A stretch of 64,000 nucleotides of DNA from JANQEU01 sp965228045 (GTDB lineage: Bacteria > Bacteroidota > Bacteroidia > Cytophagales > Cyclobacteriaceae). The notes under the pieces were generated by a model. That model did not search any database. It saw only the letters and a list, made by a program, of their open reading frames with translations, and was not told the DNA's origin. Positions 9,074-17,032 of the stretch are shown here, one piece after another. The stretch is taken from contig OZ245789.1 of the NCBI GenBank assembly GCA_965228045.1, positions 4,779,618 through 4,843,617 on the forward strand. Direction: 5' to 3'. The position numbers and the translations under genes are program-made. How positions within the stretch are numbered: position 1 is the first letter of the stretch; every line of letters begins with the position of its first letter.

Positions 9074-9595
9074 CTACATCCCGGAGTTCAAAGTTTTTTG
9101 TACTTTATTCGTGCTTAGATCCACACGCATTGTTAAACCTAAGCCACTCAATTTTAGATATAAATAATTCCCTTGCTTATCAAGCACCCGACCCTTCCGA
9201 TTGATCAGCGGTCCAGAACTGATTTCGGCTATATCTCCTTCCTCAAAGTTGAATATCTCTATTTGGTCGTGATCAAAGTCATTTAGCCAACTTTTAATTC
9301 GATCTATTTCATATTCCTTTACAACAGCCGGACTCCCTAACCAGTACATATAACGAACTATACCAGGAACACTAAAGACACGATCTCTTTTGCTTTCCTC
9401 AATTTTAACAAAGCAATAGGACCTAAATAGAGGCTCTTCCACCCATTTCCATCGATCTGACCATCTACGTTGATATTTTCTGACGGGGCAGTAGACCTCT
9501 ATTCCCATTGATGCCAAACGACCGGCAACCGATTTCTCGGATCGGGATTTTGTGTATATAACATACCAGTTTCTTTGCGAAATATCCTGATTCAT
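9074..9595 (-). CDS. upxY: UpxY/NusG-family transcription antiterminator
   Basis: A 173-residue NusG paralogue. The NGN domain starts at WYVIYTKSRSEK (about 10-21) and ends near residue 105; a KOW-like segment GDIAEISSGPLINRKGRVLD lies at about 119-138. Bacteroidota UpxY proteins, like RfaH, bind the elongating polymerase at the leader of a capsule operon and let it run through long polysaccharide genes. I chose the ATG at 9595 rather than an in-frame TTG at 9604 because it sits just before the NGN domain. An exact Bacteroidota promoter lies upstream (9658-9688). It is inside the locus rather than at its 5' end, so it may act mainly on the exporter half. Confidence 0.88.
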   Translation of the reverse strand: MNQDISQRNWYVIYTKSRSEKSVAGRLASMGIEVYCPVRKYQRRWSDRWKWVEEPLFRSYCFVKIEESKRDRVFSVPGIVRYMYWLGSPAVVKEYEIDRIKSWLNDFDHDQIEIFNFEEGDIAEISSGPLINRKGRVLDKQGNYLYLKLSGLGLTMRVDLSTNKVQKTLNSGM

Positions 9596-9657
9596 CTTAC
9601 TCAACCATAACTATTATTTCAATATATATGCATGAAAAAATAGCCGAATTCAGGTAA

Positions 9658-9688
9658 CAAAATTACTCGATATCGATGAGTAAACAAG
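9658..9688 (-). promoter_or_regulatory. candidate promoter of upxY with inverted repeat in the spacer
   Basis: On the minus strand a TTG-type -33 box (9685-9687) is followed by 19 bases and an exact -7 element TAATTTTG (9658-9665), matching the Bacteroidota sigma-ABfr pattern. The spacer holds arms TTACTC and GAGTAA (9663-9668 and 9678-9683) separated by nine bases, a possible operator. The promoter lies about 60 bases before the chosen ATG. Confidence 0.5.
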
Positions 9689-9781
9689 TCGATTGATTCA
9701 TTATTGTGTGGAAATTGAACCCTGCCAGTAAAAAAATGGCCTGGAAATTCATCCGGCTTTAAATAATGACGTAATGGGAGC

Positions 9782-10942
9782 TTATTTACTATCTTCCATT
9801 TTCGAACCTTCCTTATAATAAGTCCAGATGATGGAAAATACTATTCCCAAACCCCCAACCAGGATTCCAAAAATCATGTAAGTGATCATGATACCTGGTA
9901 CGCTTGGTTCGGATTTAACCAATGGTACAGTGACCGGTTCAAACTCAGTGAACAAAGGTGTCTCCTTCTTCAAGTCAATTTTAGTTTGTTCCAATTCCTG
10001 CGCCAAAGCACTATAGATATTAAATGCCAAATTATATTCGGCTTGAAGCTGTTCCTCTTTCGTCCTGGCTATCTGAGTAACTATTCTCTGATTCGCATCT
10101 CTGAATCGGGCAAGGTTTAATTGTGCTTCCTTGAACTTCTTTTCGGCCTCCAATGTACGCTCTTCTATAAAGTCAAGATTCGCTCTTTGCTTATCCGTTT
10201 TATACGCGATTACATATTGAATTACTCTGTCAAGCACTATATTATTTAACTCCGCGCATACGTAGGGTTCGGGCATTTTGGCGCTCACCGTAACAATTCG
10301 TCCTTTCGCCTCAATTGTGATTCTCGATTTTAGTTCGTCCATAACATATCTTTGCTCCCTTGAAACATTAATTATTTCGCGAGTTAAAATTTCCGTTGTA
10401 GTAGTATCCCCGTTAGTTTCTATTGTGCTCTCTGGAATAGACCATTCCTTTTCTCTTTCGAACAATGCAAAAAACCTGGAGGGAATTCCCCTCAGGAACC
10501 CAAAAACCTTTGAAAAGAGATGGCCTCGTCTTAGTTCCAGAAAATACTCTCTCAGGGACATCTTCGTTCCCTTTTCCTGGAAATAAAATTGTTCCTCCAT
10601 CAAGTCTATTAAGAAGGGCCTGCTATCCAGTATGGCTGGATACATATCAAGACTCAGTCCTGTTCCTCCCCCTGTTGACATTGGAACTCCTGCCAATTGT
10701 GCTAGGCCGGCTAATCCTGATCCGGAAGAGGCAGCCTCGGTTTCTGACAATACTTGAACTTCTGTCTGGTATTCTATAGGTGATGTGAGCGCAATCAGAA
10801 TGCCCATTACAAAAAATATTCCAATTGACACCAGTATAAATATAAAACGATCCGTAAACAGTCTTACCAGATCAATCAACGAGATCTCATCTTTCGAAAA
10901 AATCTCTCTAATACCCTTGTGCTTAGTTTTACTATTCGTCAT
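9782..10942 (-). CDS. Wzz/PCP-family chain-length determinant, no kinase domain
   Basis: A 386-residue inner-membrane protein with a hydrophobic segment near residues 33-55, a large periplasmic part with coiled-coil character (about 250-325, rich in EERTLEAEKKFKEAQ-type sequence) and a second membrane segment near 350-372. This is the layout of polysaccharide co-polymerases (Wzz/KpsE type). There is no C-terminal Walker motif, so the tyrosine kinase part of Wzc-like proteins is absent. ATG at 10942 follows an in-frame TTG. It would pair with the Wza-like export protein at 17033-19606 and the ABC exporter. It lies 43 bases after the wbpE-like gene. Confidence 0.82.
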   Translation of the reverse strand: MTNSKTKHKGIREIFSKDEISLIDLVRLFTDRFIFILVSIGIFFVMGILIALTSPIEYQTEVQVLSETEAASSGSGLAGLAQLAGVPMSTGGGTGLSLDMYPAILDSRPFLIDLMEEQFYFQEKGTKMSLREYFLELRRGHLFSKVFGFLRGIPSRFFALFEREKEWSIPESTIETNGDTTTTEILTREIINVSREQRYVMDELKSRITIEAKGRIVTVSAKMPEPYVCAELNNIVLDRVIQYVIAYKTDKQRANLDFIEERTLEAEKKFKEAQLNLARFRDANQRIVTQIARTKEEQLQAEYNLAFNIYSALAQELEQTKIDLKKETPLFTEFEPVTVPLVKSEPSVPGIMITYMIFGILVGGLGIVFSIIWTYYKEGSKMEDSK

Positions 10943-10985
10943 CAATGCTCAAGTTTATTTAGTTTTCTTCAAAGTCATCAGATTG

Positions 10986-12131
10986 CTATGTGTAAGTTTC
11001 GTGTGCTATATCAAGCACGTTTTCTACAATAAATTTTTGAGTCTCAACCTCCATCTCCGTGTGAATCGGCAAAGAGATAACACATCTACTTAATTCTTCT
11101 GTTATCGGTAAATCACCCTCTTTAAACCCAAAATAAGAATATGCTTTCTGCAGATGATTGGGTATCGGATAATAAATCATGGAGGGAATGCTCTTTCTTG
11201 CCAGAGCATCCTTGAATTCATCCCTATTTATGCTTTTGTCTAGTTTTATCGTGTACTGATGAAATACGTGTGTGGAAAATACATTTCTTCCTGGCGCTGT
11301 AATTAATTTGTTTCCCGCAAAGGCTTGATCATATCTTTCCGCTACTTCATTTCTTGCTTTAGCATAATCATCAAGATATTTGAGTTTAACTTTCAAAATG
11401 GCTGCCTGGAGCGTATCTAATCTTGAATTCACACCGATGGACTCATTAATATACTTTTGACTTTGTCCATGATTGGAAATCATTTTTAGACGCTTTGCTA
11501 AATCGTCGTCATTGGTCATCATAGCTCCGCCATCACCGAAGCAACCCAGATTCTTACTCGGGAAAAATGAGGTGGTTCCGACATGACCTATTGTCCCGGC
11601 TTTATTAATCTCACCATTACTATTTGTATGATCTGCTCCTAAAGCTTGTGCTGTATCCTCGATGACAACTAAATTGTTTTTGGCAGCTATCCTCATTATA
11701 GAATCCATATCCGCACACTGTCCATAGAGATGTACAGGTACAATGGCGACCGAATTATTGGAAATTTTTCTTTCCAAATCGGTGACATCCAAATTAAATG
11801 TGTTTGGATCTACTTCTACGAAAACTGGAATTAAACCAAGCAAGGCTATTACTTCAACAGTCGCAACATATGTCCAGGATGGCACCAGAATTTCAGATCC
11901 TTTTTTAAAATTGTATGCCATCATGGCAATCTGAAGGGCGTCTGTACCATTGGCGCAGGGTATCACATGTTTGACTTTCAGGTATGACGCCAATTGATCC
12001 GCAAACTCATTAACTGCAGGGCCATTAATAAAGGCCGTTGATTCCAGGACTTTGTTCATTTCCTTATGAACTTCCTCCTTTATTTTATCATATTGACCTT
12101 TTAGGTCCACCATCTGGATCGAATCTGACAT
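10986..12131 (-). CDS. wbpE: UDP-3-keto-GlcNAcA aminotransferase (WbpE-like)
   Basis: A 381-residue PLP aminotransferase of the DegT/DnrJ family. Lys193 in FFPSKNLGCFGDGGA is the Schiff-base lysine and Asp159 in VVIEDTAQALGA pairs with the PLP ring. The FFPSKNLG context is typical of WbpE/WlbC-type enzymes. It follows a WbpB-like dehydrogenase, a WbpD-like acetyltransferase and a WbpA-like 6-dehydrogenase in tight order, the known gene set for UDP-2,3-diacetamido-2,3-dideoxy-glucuronate. In that pathway it adds an amino group at C3 of UDP-3-keto-GlcNAcA. The start ATG abuts the stop of wbpB. Confidence 0.85.
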   Translation of the reverse strand: MSDSIQMVDLKGQYDKIKEEVHKEMNKVLESTAFINGPAVNEFADQLASYLKVKHVIPCANGTDALQIAMMAYNFKKGSEILVPSWTYVATVEVIALLGLIPVFVEVDPNTFNLDVTDLERKISNNSVAIVPVHLYGQCADMDSIMRIAAKNNLVVIEDTAQALGADHTNSNGEINKAGTIGHVGTTSFFPSKNLGCFGDGGAMMTNDDDLAKRLKMISNHGQSQKYINESIGVNSRLDTLQAAILKVKLKYLDDYAKARNEVAERYDQAFAGNKLITAPGRNVFSTHVFHQYTIKLDKSINRDEFKDALARKSIPSMIYYPIPNHLQKAYSYFGFKEGDLPITEELSRCVISLPIHTEMEVETQKFIVENVLDIAHETYT

Positions 12132-13103
12132 TTATTTGACTTTGAATGGGTGATTGGATTGTGGTAATTTGGCCATTGGGTGAAATTCACCAACTAGTCC
12201 TTGAGTTTCAGCATGCCTGATGTCATGGACAATTTCTATGGCTTGCCGCGCTGCATCCAGACCATATCCTTTTCCGGCTATAATGTCCTGATAGGACAAT
12301 GTATGTAAATCAGTAAACCCTCCACTGAACTCCAATTCCTCTCCCTCTATTGTAATTGACCTAAAGGTAGTTTTTCCTGATTTCTTTACTTCATCTGGTA
12401 GCACATCAAAATTAATTGACAAAAACCAACGGACCCTGGCTCTTTCAAATTCAAGATACCCTGCAGCCCTGTCATGAGTGTGGACATGAACAGTATTTTC
12501 TTTCAGGTCACCAAATATCCACCCAAGCATGTCGTAGAAATGAACCCCGATATTAGTGGCAATCCCACCTGATTTTTGAACATCACCTTTCCATGAAGTA
12601 TAATACCAATGGCCTCTTGATGTTAAATAAGTCAGATCAACATCATAAACTTTGTCTTTCGGCCCATTCAATACTTTATCCCTTAGAGCAATTATGCTTG
12701 GATGAACACGTAGTTGCAATATGTTCCAAACTCTTTTTCCCGTTTCTTTTTCGATATGTGCCAATGCATCAATATTCCATGGGTTCAACACCAATGGCTT
12801 TTCGCAAATAGCATCAGAACCCCTTCTCAACGCCATTCTAATATGTGCATCATGCAGATAATTCGGTGTACAGATACTGGTGAAATCGATTTGGAGGTTC
12901 TTCTCGTACTTTAACTTTTCCAGGTGCCTATCAAACCGTTCAAATTCTACGAAGAAATCCGCATTTGGGAAATATGAATCCATAATCCCCACACTATCGA
13001 AAGTATCCAGCGCCGCAATCAGATTATTATTCGTTTCCTTTATTGCTTTCAAGTGTCGAGGAGCAATGTATCCCGCAAGACCTATTAATGTGAAATTCTT
13101 CAT
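12132..13103 (-). CDS. wbpB: UDP-GlcNAcA 3-dehydrogenase, Gfo/Idh/MocA family (WbpB-like)
   Basis: A 323-residue NAD-dependent oxidoreductase. The N-terminal Rossmann segment LIGLAGYIAPRHLKAI (6-21) closely follows the WbpB/WlbA pattern. The Gfo/Idh signature CEKPLVLNPWN is at 100-110 with catalytic Lys102. A GGIATNIGVHFYDMLGW segment supplies the conserved substrate-side residues. It oxidises C3 of UDP-GlcNAcA, giving the keto substrate for the aminotransferase encoded next. The gene lies one base after the acetyltransferase gene and abuts wbpE. Confidence 0.87.
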   Translation of the reverse strand: MKNFTLIGLAGYIAPRHLKAIKETNNNLIAALDTFDSVGIMDSYFPNADFFVEFERFDRHLEKLKYEKNLQIDFTSICTPNYLHDAHIRMALRRGSDAICEKPLVLNPWNIDALAHIEKETGKRVWNILQLRVHPSIIALRDKVLNGPKDKVYDVDLTYLTSRGHWYYTSWKGDVQKSGGIATNIGVHFYDMLGWIFGDLKENTVHVHTHDRAAGYLEFERARVRWFLSINFDVLPDEVKKSGKTTFRSITIEGEELEFSGGFTDLHTLSYQDIIAGKGYGLDAARQAIEIVHDIRHAETQGLVGEFHPMAKLPQSNHPFKVK

Positions 13104-13104
13104 T

Positions 13105-13674
13105 TCAGATTCTTTTTACCGATTTTTCTATTAATTGATATTTTTCATTTGATTCTGGGCAAGTTGCGATGCCCTCCTGATCGAATTTGAGACGATGACC
13201 AAATTCACTCATCCAACCAATTTGCCTCGCTGGATTACCTACAATGAGGGCATAATCTGGAACTTCTTTGGTCACAACAGCTCCAGCACCAATAAATGCA
13301 AATCTTCCAATATCATTGCCGCATACGATTGTCGCATTGGCTCCAATAGTGGCTCCCTCTTTTACCAGGGTCCGAGCGTATTGATCCTTACGAATTACAT
13401 TACTGCGTGGATTGATAACATTCGTAAATACCATGGAGGGTCCCAGAAATACATTATCCTCGCAGATGACCCCTGTATAAATGCTAATATTATTCTGAAC
13501 CTTTACATTTTTACCCAAAATTACCTCCGGTGATATCACAACGTTTTGACCAATATTACATTTATCACCTATTACGCAACCTGTCATAATATGGGAAAAA
13601 TGCCAGATCTTCGTGCCTTGACCAATGGAACAACCTTTGTCGATTACAGCAGTTTCATGCGAAAAGTAAGACAT
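13105..13674 (-). CDS. wbpD: UDP-3-amino-GlcNAcA N-acetyltransferase, hexapeptide type (WbpD-like)
   Basis: A 189-residue left-handed beta-helix acyltransferase. Isoleucine/valine-rich hexapeptide repeats run from about residue 10 to 160 (IGQGTKIWHFSHI, VIGDKCNIGQNVVI, IGANATIVCGNDIGRFAFIG). Such enzymes act as trimers with acetyl-CoA. The IWHFSHI and FTNVINPRS segments match the WbpD/WlbB subgroup, which acetylates the C3 amine made by WbpE. Its ATG shares a base with the upstream 6-dehydrogenase stop, so the two are coupled. Confidence 0.87.
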   Translation of the reverse strand: MSYFSHETAVIDKGCSIGQGTKIWHFSHIMTGCVIGDKCNIGQNVVISPEVILGKNVKVQNNISIYTGVICEDNVFLGPSMVFTNVINPRSNVIRKDQYARTLVKEGATIGANATIVCGNDIGRFAFIGAGAVVTKEVPDYALIVGNPARQIGWMSEFGHRLKFDQEGIATCPESNEKYQLIEKSVKRI

Positions 13675-14957
13675 TATAATCGGGCGGTTACAAGTGATTT
13701 AGGAAGTACTCCTTTAATGTCGTAAATGATGGGTCGTTTGCCCGAATAATTTTCATATTGCTTTTTCACCAGTTCATGAAATTCTCTATGAGAAACAGCC
13801 AAAAGTACTCCATCATATTCATTATTATTGAGTCGCTCCTCATCAACTAGATTTAACCCAAATTCATGAAAGACCTCCTTTCGATCTGCCCAAGGATCAA
13901 AAACATCAACAGCCACACTGTAATCCTCTAACTCTCTAACTACTGAAATGACCTTGGAATTTCTGATATCGGGGCAATTTTCTTTAAAGGTGATTCCCAA
14001 AATAAGTACCCTAGCTCCTTTAATCGCAATCTCATTATGAATTAATAGTTTAATGAATTGCTTTGCCACATAACTCCCCATTCCATTATTTAAACGTCTG
14101 CCTGAAAGGATCATCTGAGGATAATAACCCACCTTTTGTGCCTTTTGTGCCAGGTAATAAGGATCCACCCCAATACAATGCCCACCGACAAGTCCGGGTT
14201 TGAACGGAAGGAAATTCCACTTGGTCCCTGCGGCTTCCAGAACATCATTTGTATCAATATCGAGCTTGTTGAATATGATTGCTAATTCATTAACAAATGC
14301 AATATTCATATCCCTTTGTGAATTTTCAATCACCTTGGCGGCTTCTGCAACCTTGATGCTGGCGGCTTTAAATGTCCCAGCTATTATTACTTTTTTATAC
14401 AATTCATCGATTCTATCTGCTATCTCGGGCGTGGATCCCGATGTTACCTTTAGAATCTTGGACACCGTATGTTCCTTATCTCCGGGATTAATCCTTTCCG
14501 GTGAATACCCGCAATAGAAATCTTCGTTGAACTTTAGACCGGATTTCTCTTCCAATACCGGTACGCAAACCTCTTCCGTGGCACCGGGATAAACTGTGGA
14601 TTCGTAAACCACAATGTCATTATTCCCAATTACGTTGCCTACAGTCTCACTCGCTTTTATTAATGGTGTTAAATCCGGATTATTATTATCGTCTATTGGA
14701 GTCGGGACAGTTATAATATAAATGTTGCAGTCGGCTATCATTTTGATGTCGGTCGTACATACCAGACCGTCAGACTTACTTAATACTTTTTGTAAATCCT
14801 CATCAGATACCTCCAGGGTGTGATCCTTTCCGTTATTAAGCTCCTTTACCCTATTATCATTGATGTCAAAGCCAATTGTAGGTAACTTTTTGGCAAATTC
14901 CACGGCCAAAGGCAATCCTACGTACCCTAGTCCAATTATTGCTATTTTATCACTCAT
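13674..14957 (-). CDS. wbpA: UDP-N-acetylhexosamine 6-dehydrogenase (WbpA/TviB-like)
   Basis: A 427-residue nucleotide-sugar dehydrogenase. NAD is bound by GLGYVG (9-14), the catalytic cysteine is Cys261 in GGHCIGVDPYY, and Lys208 lies in AEAAKVIEN. The IGFDIN and SPERINPGDKEH segments mark the WbpA/WbpO/TviB group that oxidises UDP-GlcNAc or UDP-GalNAc, not UDP-glucose. The co-located WbpB, WbpE and WbpD partners favour UDP-GlcNAc as the substrate. It is clearly different from the UDP-glucose dehydrogenase at 24222-25532. A UDP-GlcNAc/GalNAc choice cannot be settled from motifs. Confidence 0.87.
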   Translation of the reverse strand: MSDKIAIIGLGYVGLPLAVEFAKKLPTIGFDINDNRVKELNNGKDHTLEVSDEDLQKVLSKSDGLVCTTDIKMIADCNIYIITVPTPIDDNNNPDLTPLIKASETVGNVIGNNDIVVYESTVYPGATEEVCVPVLEEKSGLKFNEDFYCGYSPERINPGDKEHTVSKILKVTSGSTPEIADRIDELYKKVIIAGTFKAASIKVAEAAKVIENSQRDMNIAFVNELAIIFNKLDIDTNDVLEAAGTKWNFLPFKPGLVGGHCIGVDPYYLAQKAQKVGYYPQMILSGRRLNNGMGSYVAKQFIKLLIHNEIAIKGARVLILGITFKENCPDIRNSKVISVVRELEDYSVAVDVFDPWADRKEVFHEFGLNLVDEERLNNNEYDGVLLAVSHREFHELVKKQYENYSGKRPIIYDIKGVLPKSLVTARL

Positions 14958-14986
14958 TTGTAAGTACTCTTCTTTTTTCTTTTCTT

Positions 14987-16087
14987 TCAGACTTTGGAAA
15001 ACAGTTTCAAATCAGAAATGGTCATTTCCTCTATCAAGGTATCCAAATTATAATCGAGTTTCCACCCCAACTTCTTCCTGGCTTTTGAAGGATCCCCAAC
15101 CAGTTTGTCAACCTCCGTGGGTCTGAAATAAGTCGGGTCTACTTTCAAAATAACTTTTCCCTCATTCAAACGCGGCAATGGATTCCTTACGAAGTTTTTA
15201 TATTTCGCATTATCTATATGGTCAATAATTCCAATTTCTGATTCACCTGAACCCTCAAAGGCTATTGTGATTCCCATCAACTCAAAAACTTTTGCGACAA
15301 AACTCCTGATTTTTGTTGTAATACCTGTGGCAAGGACATAATCATCCGGCTGTTCTTGCTGGAGCATTAACCACATACCCTTTACGAAATCTTTTGCATG
15401 ACCCCAGTCCCGTTGTGCATCCAGGTTACCCAGATACAAAACATCTTGTTGACCAAGCACAATTCTGGCAGCTGCTCTCGTAATTTTTCGTGTAACGAAG
15501 GTTTCACCGCGCAATGGAGATTCATGATTAAATAGGATCCCATTACAGGCAAACATATCGTAAGCCTCTCTATAATTCACTGTAATCCAATACGCATATA
15601 GTTTGGCAACTCCATAGGGAGATCTTGGATAGAAGGGAGTTCGCTCTGTCTGTGGAACTTCCTGAACCAGACCGTATAATTCTGATGTGGAAGCCTGATA
15701 TATTTTAGTCTTATGCTCCAGGCCAAGAAGTCGGACCGCTTCAAGTACCCTGAGAGTACCAATTCCATCTGCATTGGCGGTGTATTCAGGAGTTTCGAAA
15801 CTCACCTTAACATGGCTCATGGCACCTAAATTGTAAATCTCGTCTGGTTGGGTCTCCTGAATGATTCGGGTGATATTCATCGAATCTGTCAAATCACCAT
15901 AATGCAAAATGAATTTAGCATGATCTACATGGGGGTCTTGGTACAAATGATCAATCCGATCAGTGTTGAATTGTGAGGCACGTCTTTTTATGCCATGTAC
16001 TACGTAGCCTTTTTCCAGAAGCAACTCGGCTAAATAAGCGCCATCCTGTCCTGTAACTCCCGTTATTAGTGCTACTTTGTTACCCAT
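14987..16087 (-). CDS. gmd: GDP-mannose 4,6-dehydratase
   Basis: A 366-residue extended SDR enzyme making GDP-4-keto-6-deoxymannose from GDP-mannose. The NAD(P) motif is GVTGQDGAYLAELLL (10-24), with Tyr158/Lys162 in SPYGVAK and Thr134/Glu136 in QASTSELYG. The GxxGQDGAYLAE pattern and the RGETFVTRKIT loop are diagnostic for Gmd. The gene starts 16 bases inside the end of fcl, so translation is likely coupled. Together they give GDP-L-fucose. Confidence 0.95.
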   Translation of the reverse strand: MGNKVALITGVTGQDGAYLAELLLEKGYVVHGIKRRASQFNTDRIDHLYQDPHVDHAKFILHYGDLTDSMNITRIIQETQPDEIYNLGAMSHVKVSFETPEYTANADGIGTLRVLEAVRLLGLEHKTKIYQASTSELYGLVQEVPQTERTPFYPRSPYGVAKLYAYWITVNYREAYDMFACNGILFNHESPLRGETFVTRKITRAAARIVLGQQDVLYLGNLDAQRDWGHAKDFVKGMWLMLQQEQPDDYVLATGITTKIRSFVAKVFELMGITIAFEGSGESEIGIIDHIDNAKYKNFVRNPLPRLNEGKVILKVDPTYFRPTEVDKLVGDPSKARKKLGWKLDYNLDTLIEEMTISDLKLFSKV

Positions 16088-17016
16088 TTGTCTCTATTTT
16101 TCAGATAATCACGATAAGTCAATTGGATTCCATCTTCCAAGGTCACCTTGTGCTTCCATCCCAAAGCTTCAAGTTTGGTGATATCTAAAAGTTTCCTTGA
16201 TGTCCCATCTGGTTTACTATGATCCCACTTTATATCTCCATCATATCCTACGATAGTCTTTACCAATTCGCCCAGATCTTTAATTCGAATATCTTTACCA
16301 GTCCCCACATTAATCAACTCATCTTCGGAATAATTGAGCATAAGAAAAACACATGCATCTGCCAGGTCATCCACAAATAAAAATTCCCGTAGCGGTGAAC
16401 CGGATCCCCAGAGTTCAACAGTAAGTTCTTTATTTTCCTTAGCCTCATGAAACTTCCTTATCAACGCCGGCAGCACATGACTTTTTTGCAGATCATAATT
16501 ATCTCCAAATCCAAAAAGATTTGTTGGCATAACGGAAATAAAGTCGCATTCATATTGTTTCCGATAGTTTTCACACATTTTTATTCCTGCAATCTTAGCA
16601 ATCGCATAAGGTTCATTAGTTGGCTCCAATGAACCTGTCAATAGATACTCTTCCTTCAATGGTTGATCCGCCATCTTAGGATAAATACAGGATGACCCTA
16701 AAAACATGAGTTTTTTGACCTGAGACTCATAGCTTGCATGAATCACGTTACTTTGGATCATTAAATTATCGTAAAGGAATTCCGCCCCATAAGAGTGGTT
16801 GGCAAGAATCCCTCCTACTTTGGCTGCTGCCAGAAAGACGAACTTCGGTCTTTCAATTTGAAAAAATTCAAAAACACTTTTTTGATCTCTCAAATCCAAT
16901 TCGGATGAGGTCCGTGTCACCAAATTCTTGAAGCCCTTATTGACCAATGCCCGGCAAATGGCACTTCCGACCATCCCATTATGTCCAGCAACAAATATTT
17001 TATCCCCAGCTTCCAT
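16072..17016 (-). CDS. fcl: GDP-L-fucose synthase
   Basis: A 314-residue bifunctional epimerase/reductase. Motifs are GHNGMVGSA (11-19), GSSCIYPK (107-114, with catalytic Ser108 and Cys110) and Tyr137/Lys141 in YAIAKIAG. It converts the Gmd product to GDP-L-fucose. I place the start at the ATG at 17016 because an upstream in-frame start would overlap the export-protein gene and add a non-conserved leader before the Rossmann strand. It lies 16 bases after the wza-like gene. Confidence 0.94.
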   Translation of the reverse strand: MEAGDKIFVAGHNGMVGSAICRALVNKGFKNLVTRTSSELDLRDQKSVFEFFQIERPKFVFLAAAKVGGILANHSYGAEFLYDNLMIQSNVIHASYESQVKKLMFLGSSCIYPKMADQPLKEEYLLTGSLEPTNEPYAIAKIAGIKMCENYRKQYECDFISVMPTNLFGFGDNYDLQKSHVLPALIRKFHEAKENKELTVELWGSGSPLREFLFVDDLADACVFLMLNYSEDELINVGTGKDIRIKDLGELVKTIVGYDGDIKWDHSKPDGTSRKLLDITKLEALGWKHKVTLEDGIQLTYRDYLKNRDKWVTK

Positions 17017-17032
17017 ATTCCGTTTGGTCTTA

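Noticed and set aside
13195..13533. 112-residue open frame antisense to wbpD
   Set aside because: It mirrors hexapeptide-repeat codons and has no independent start or promoter.
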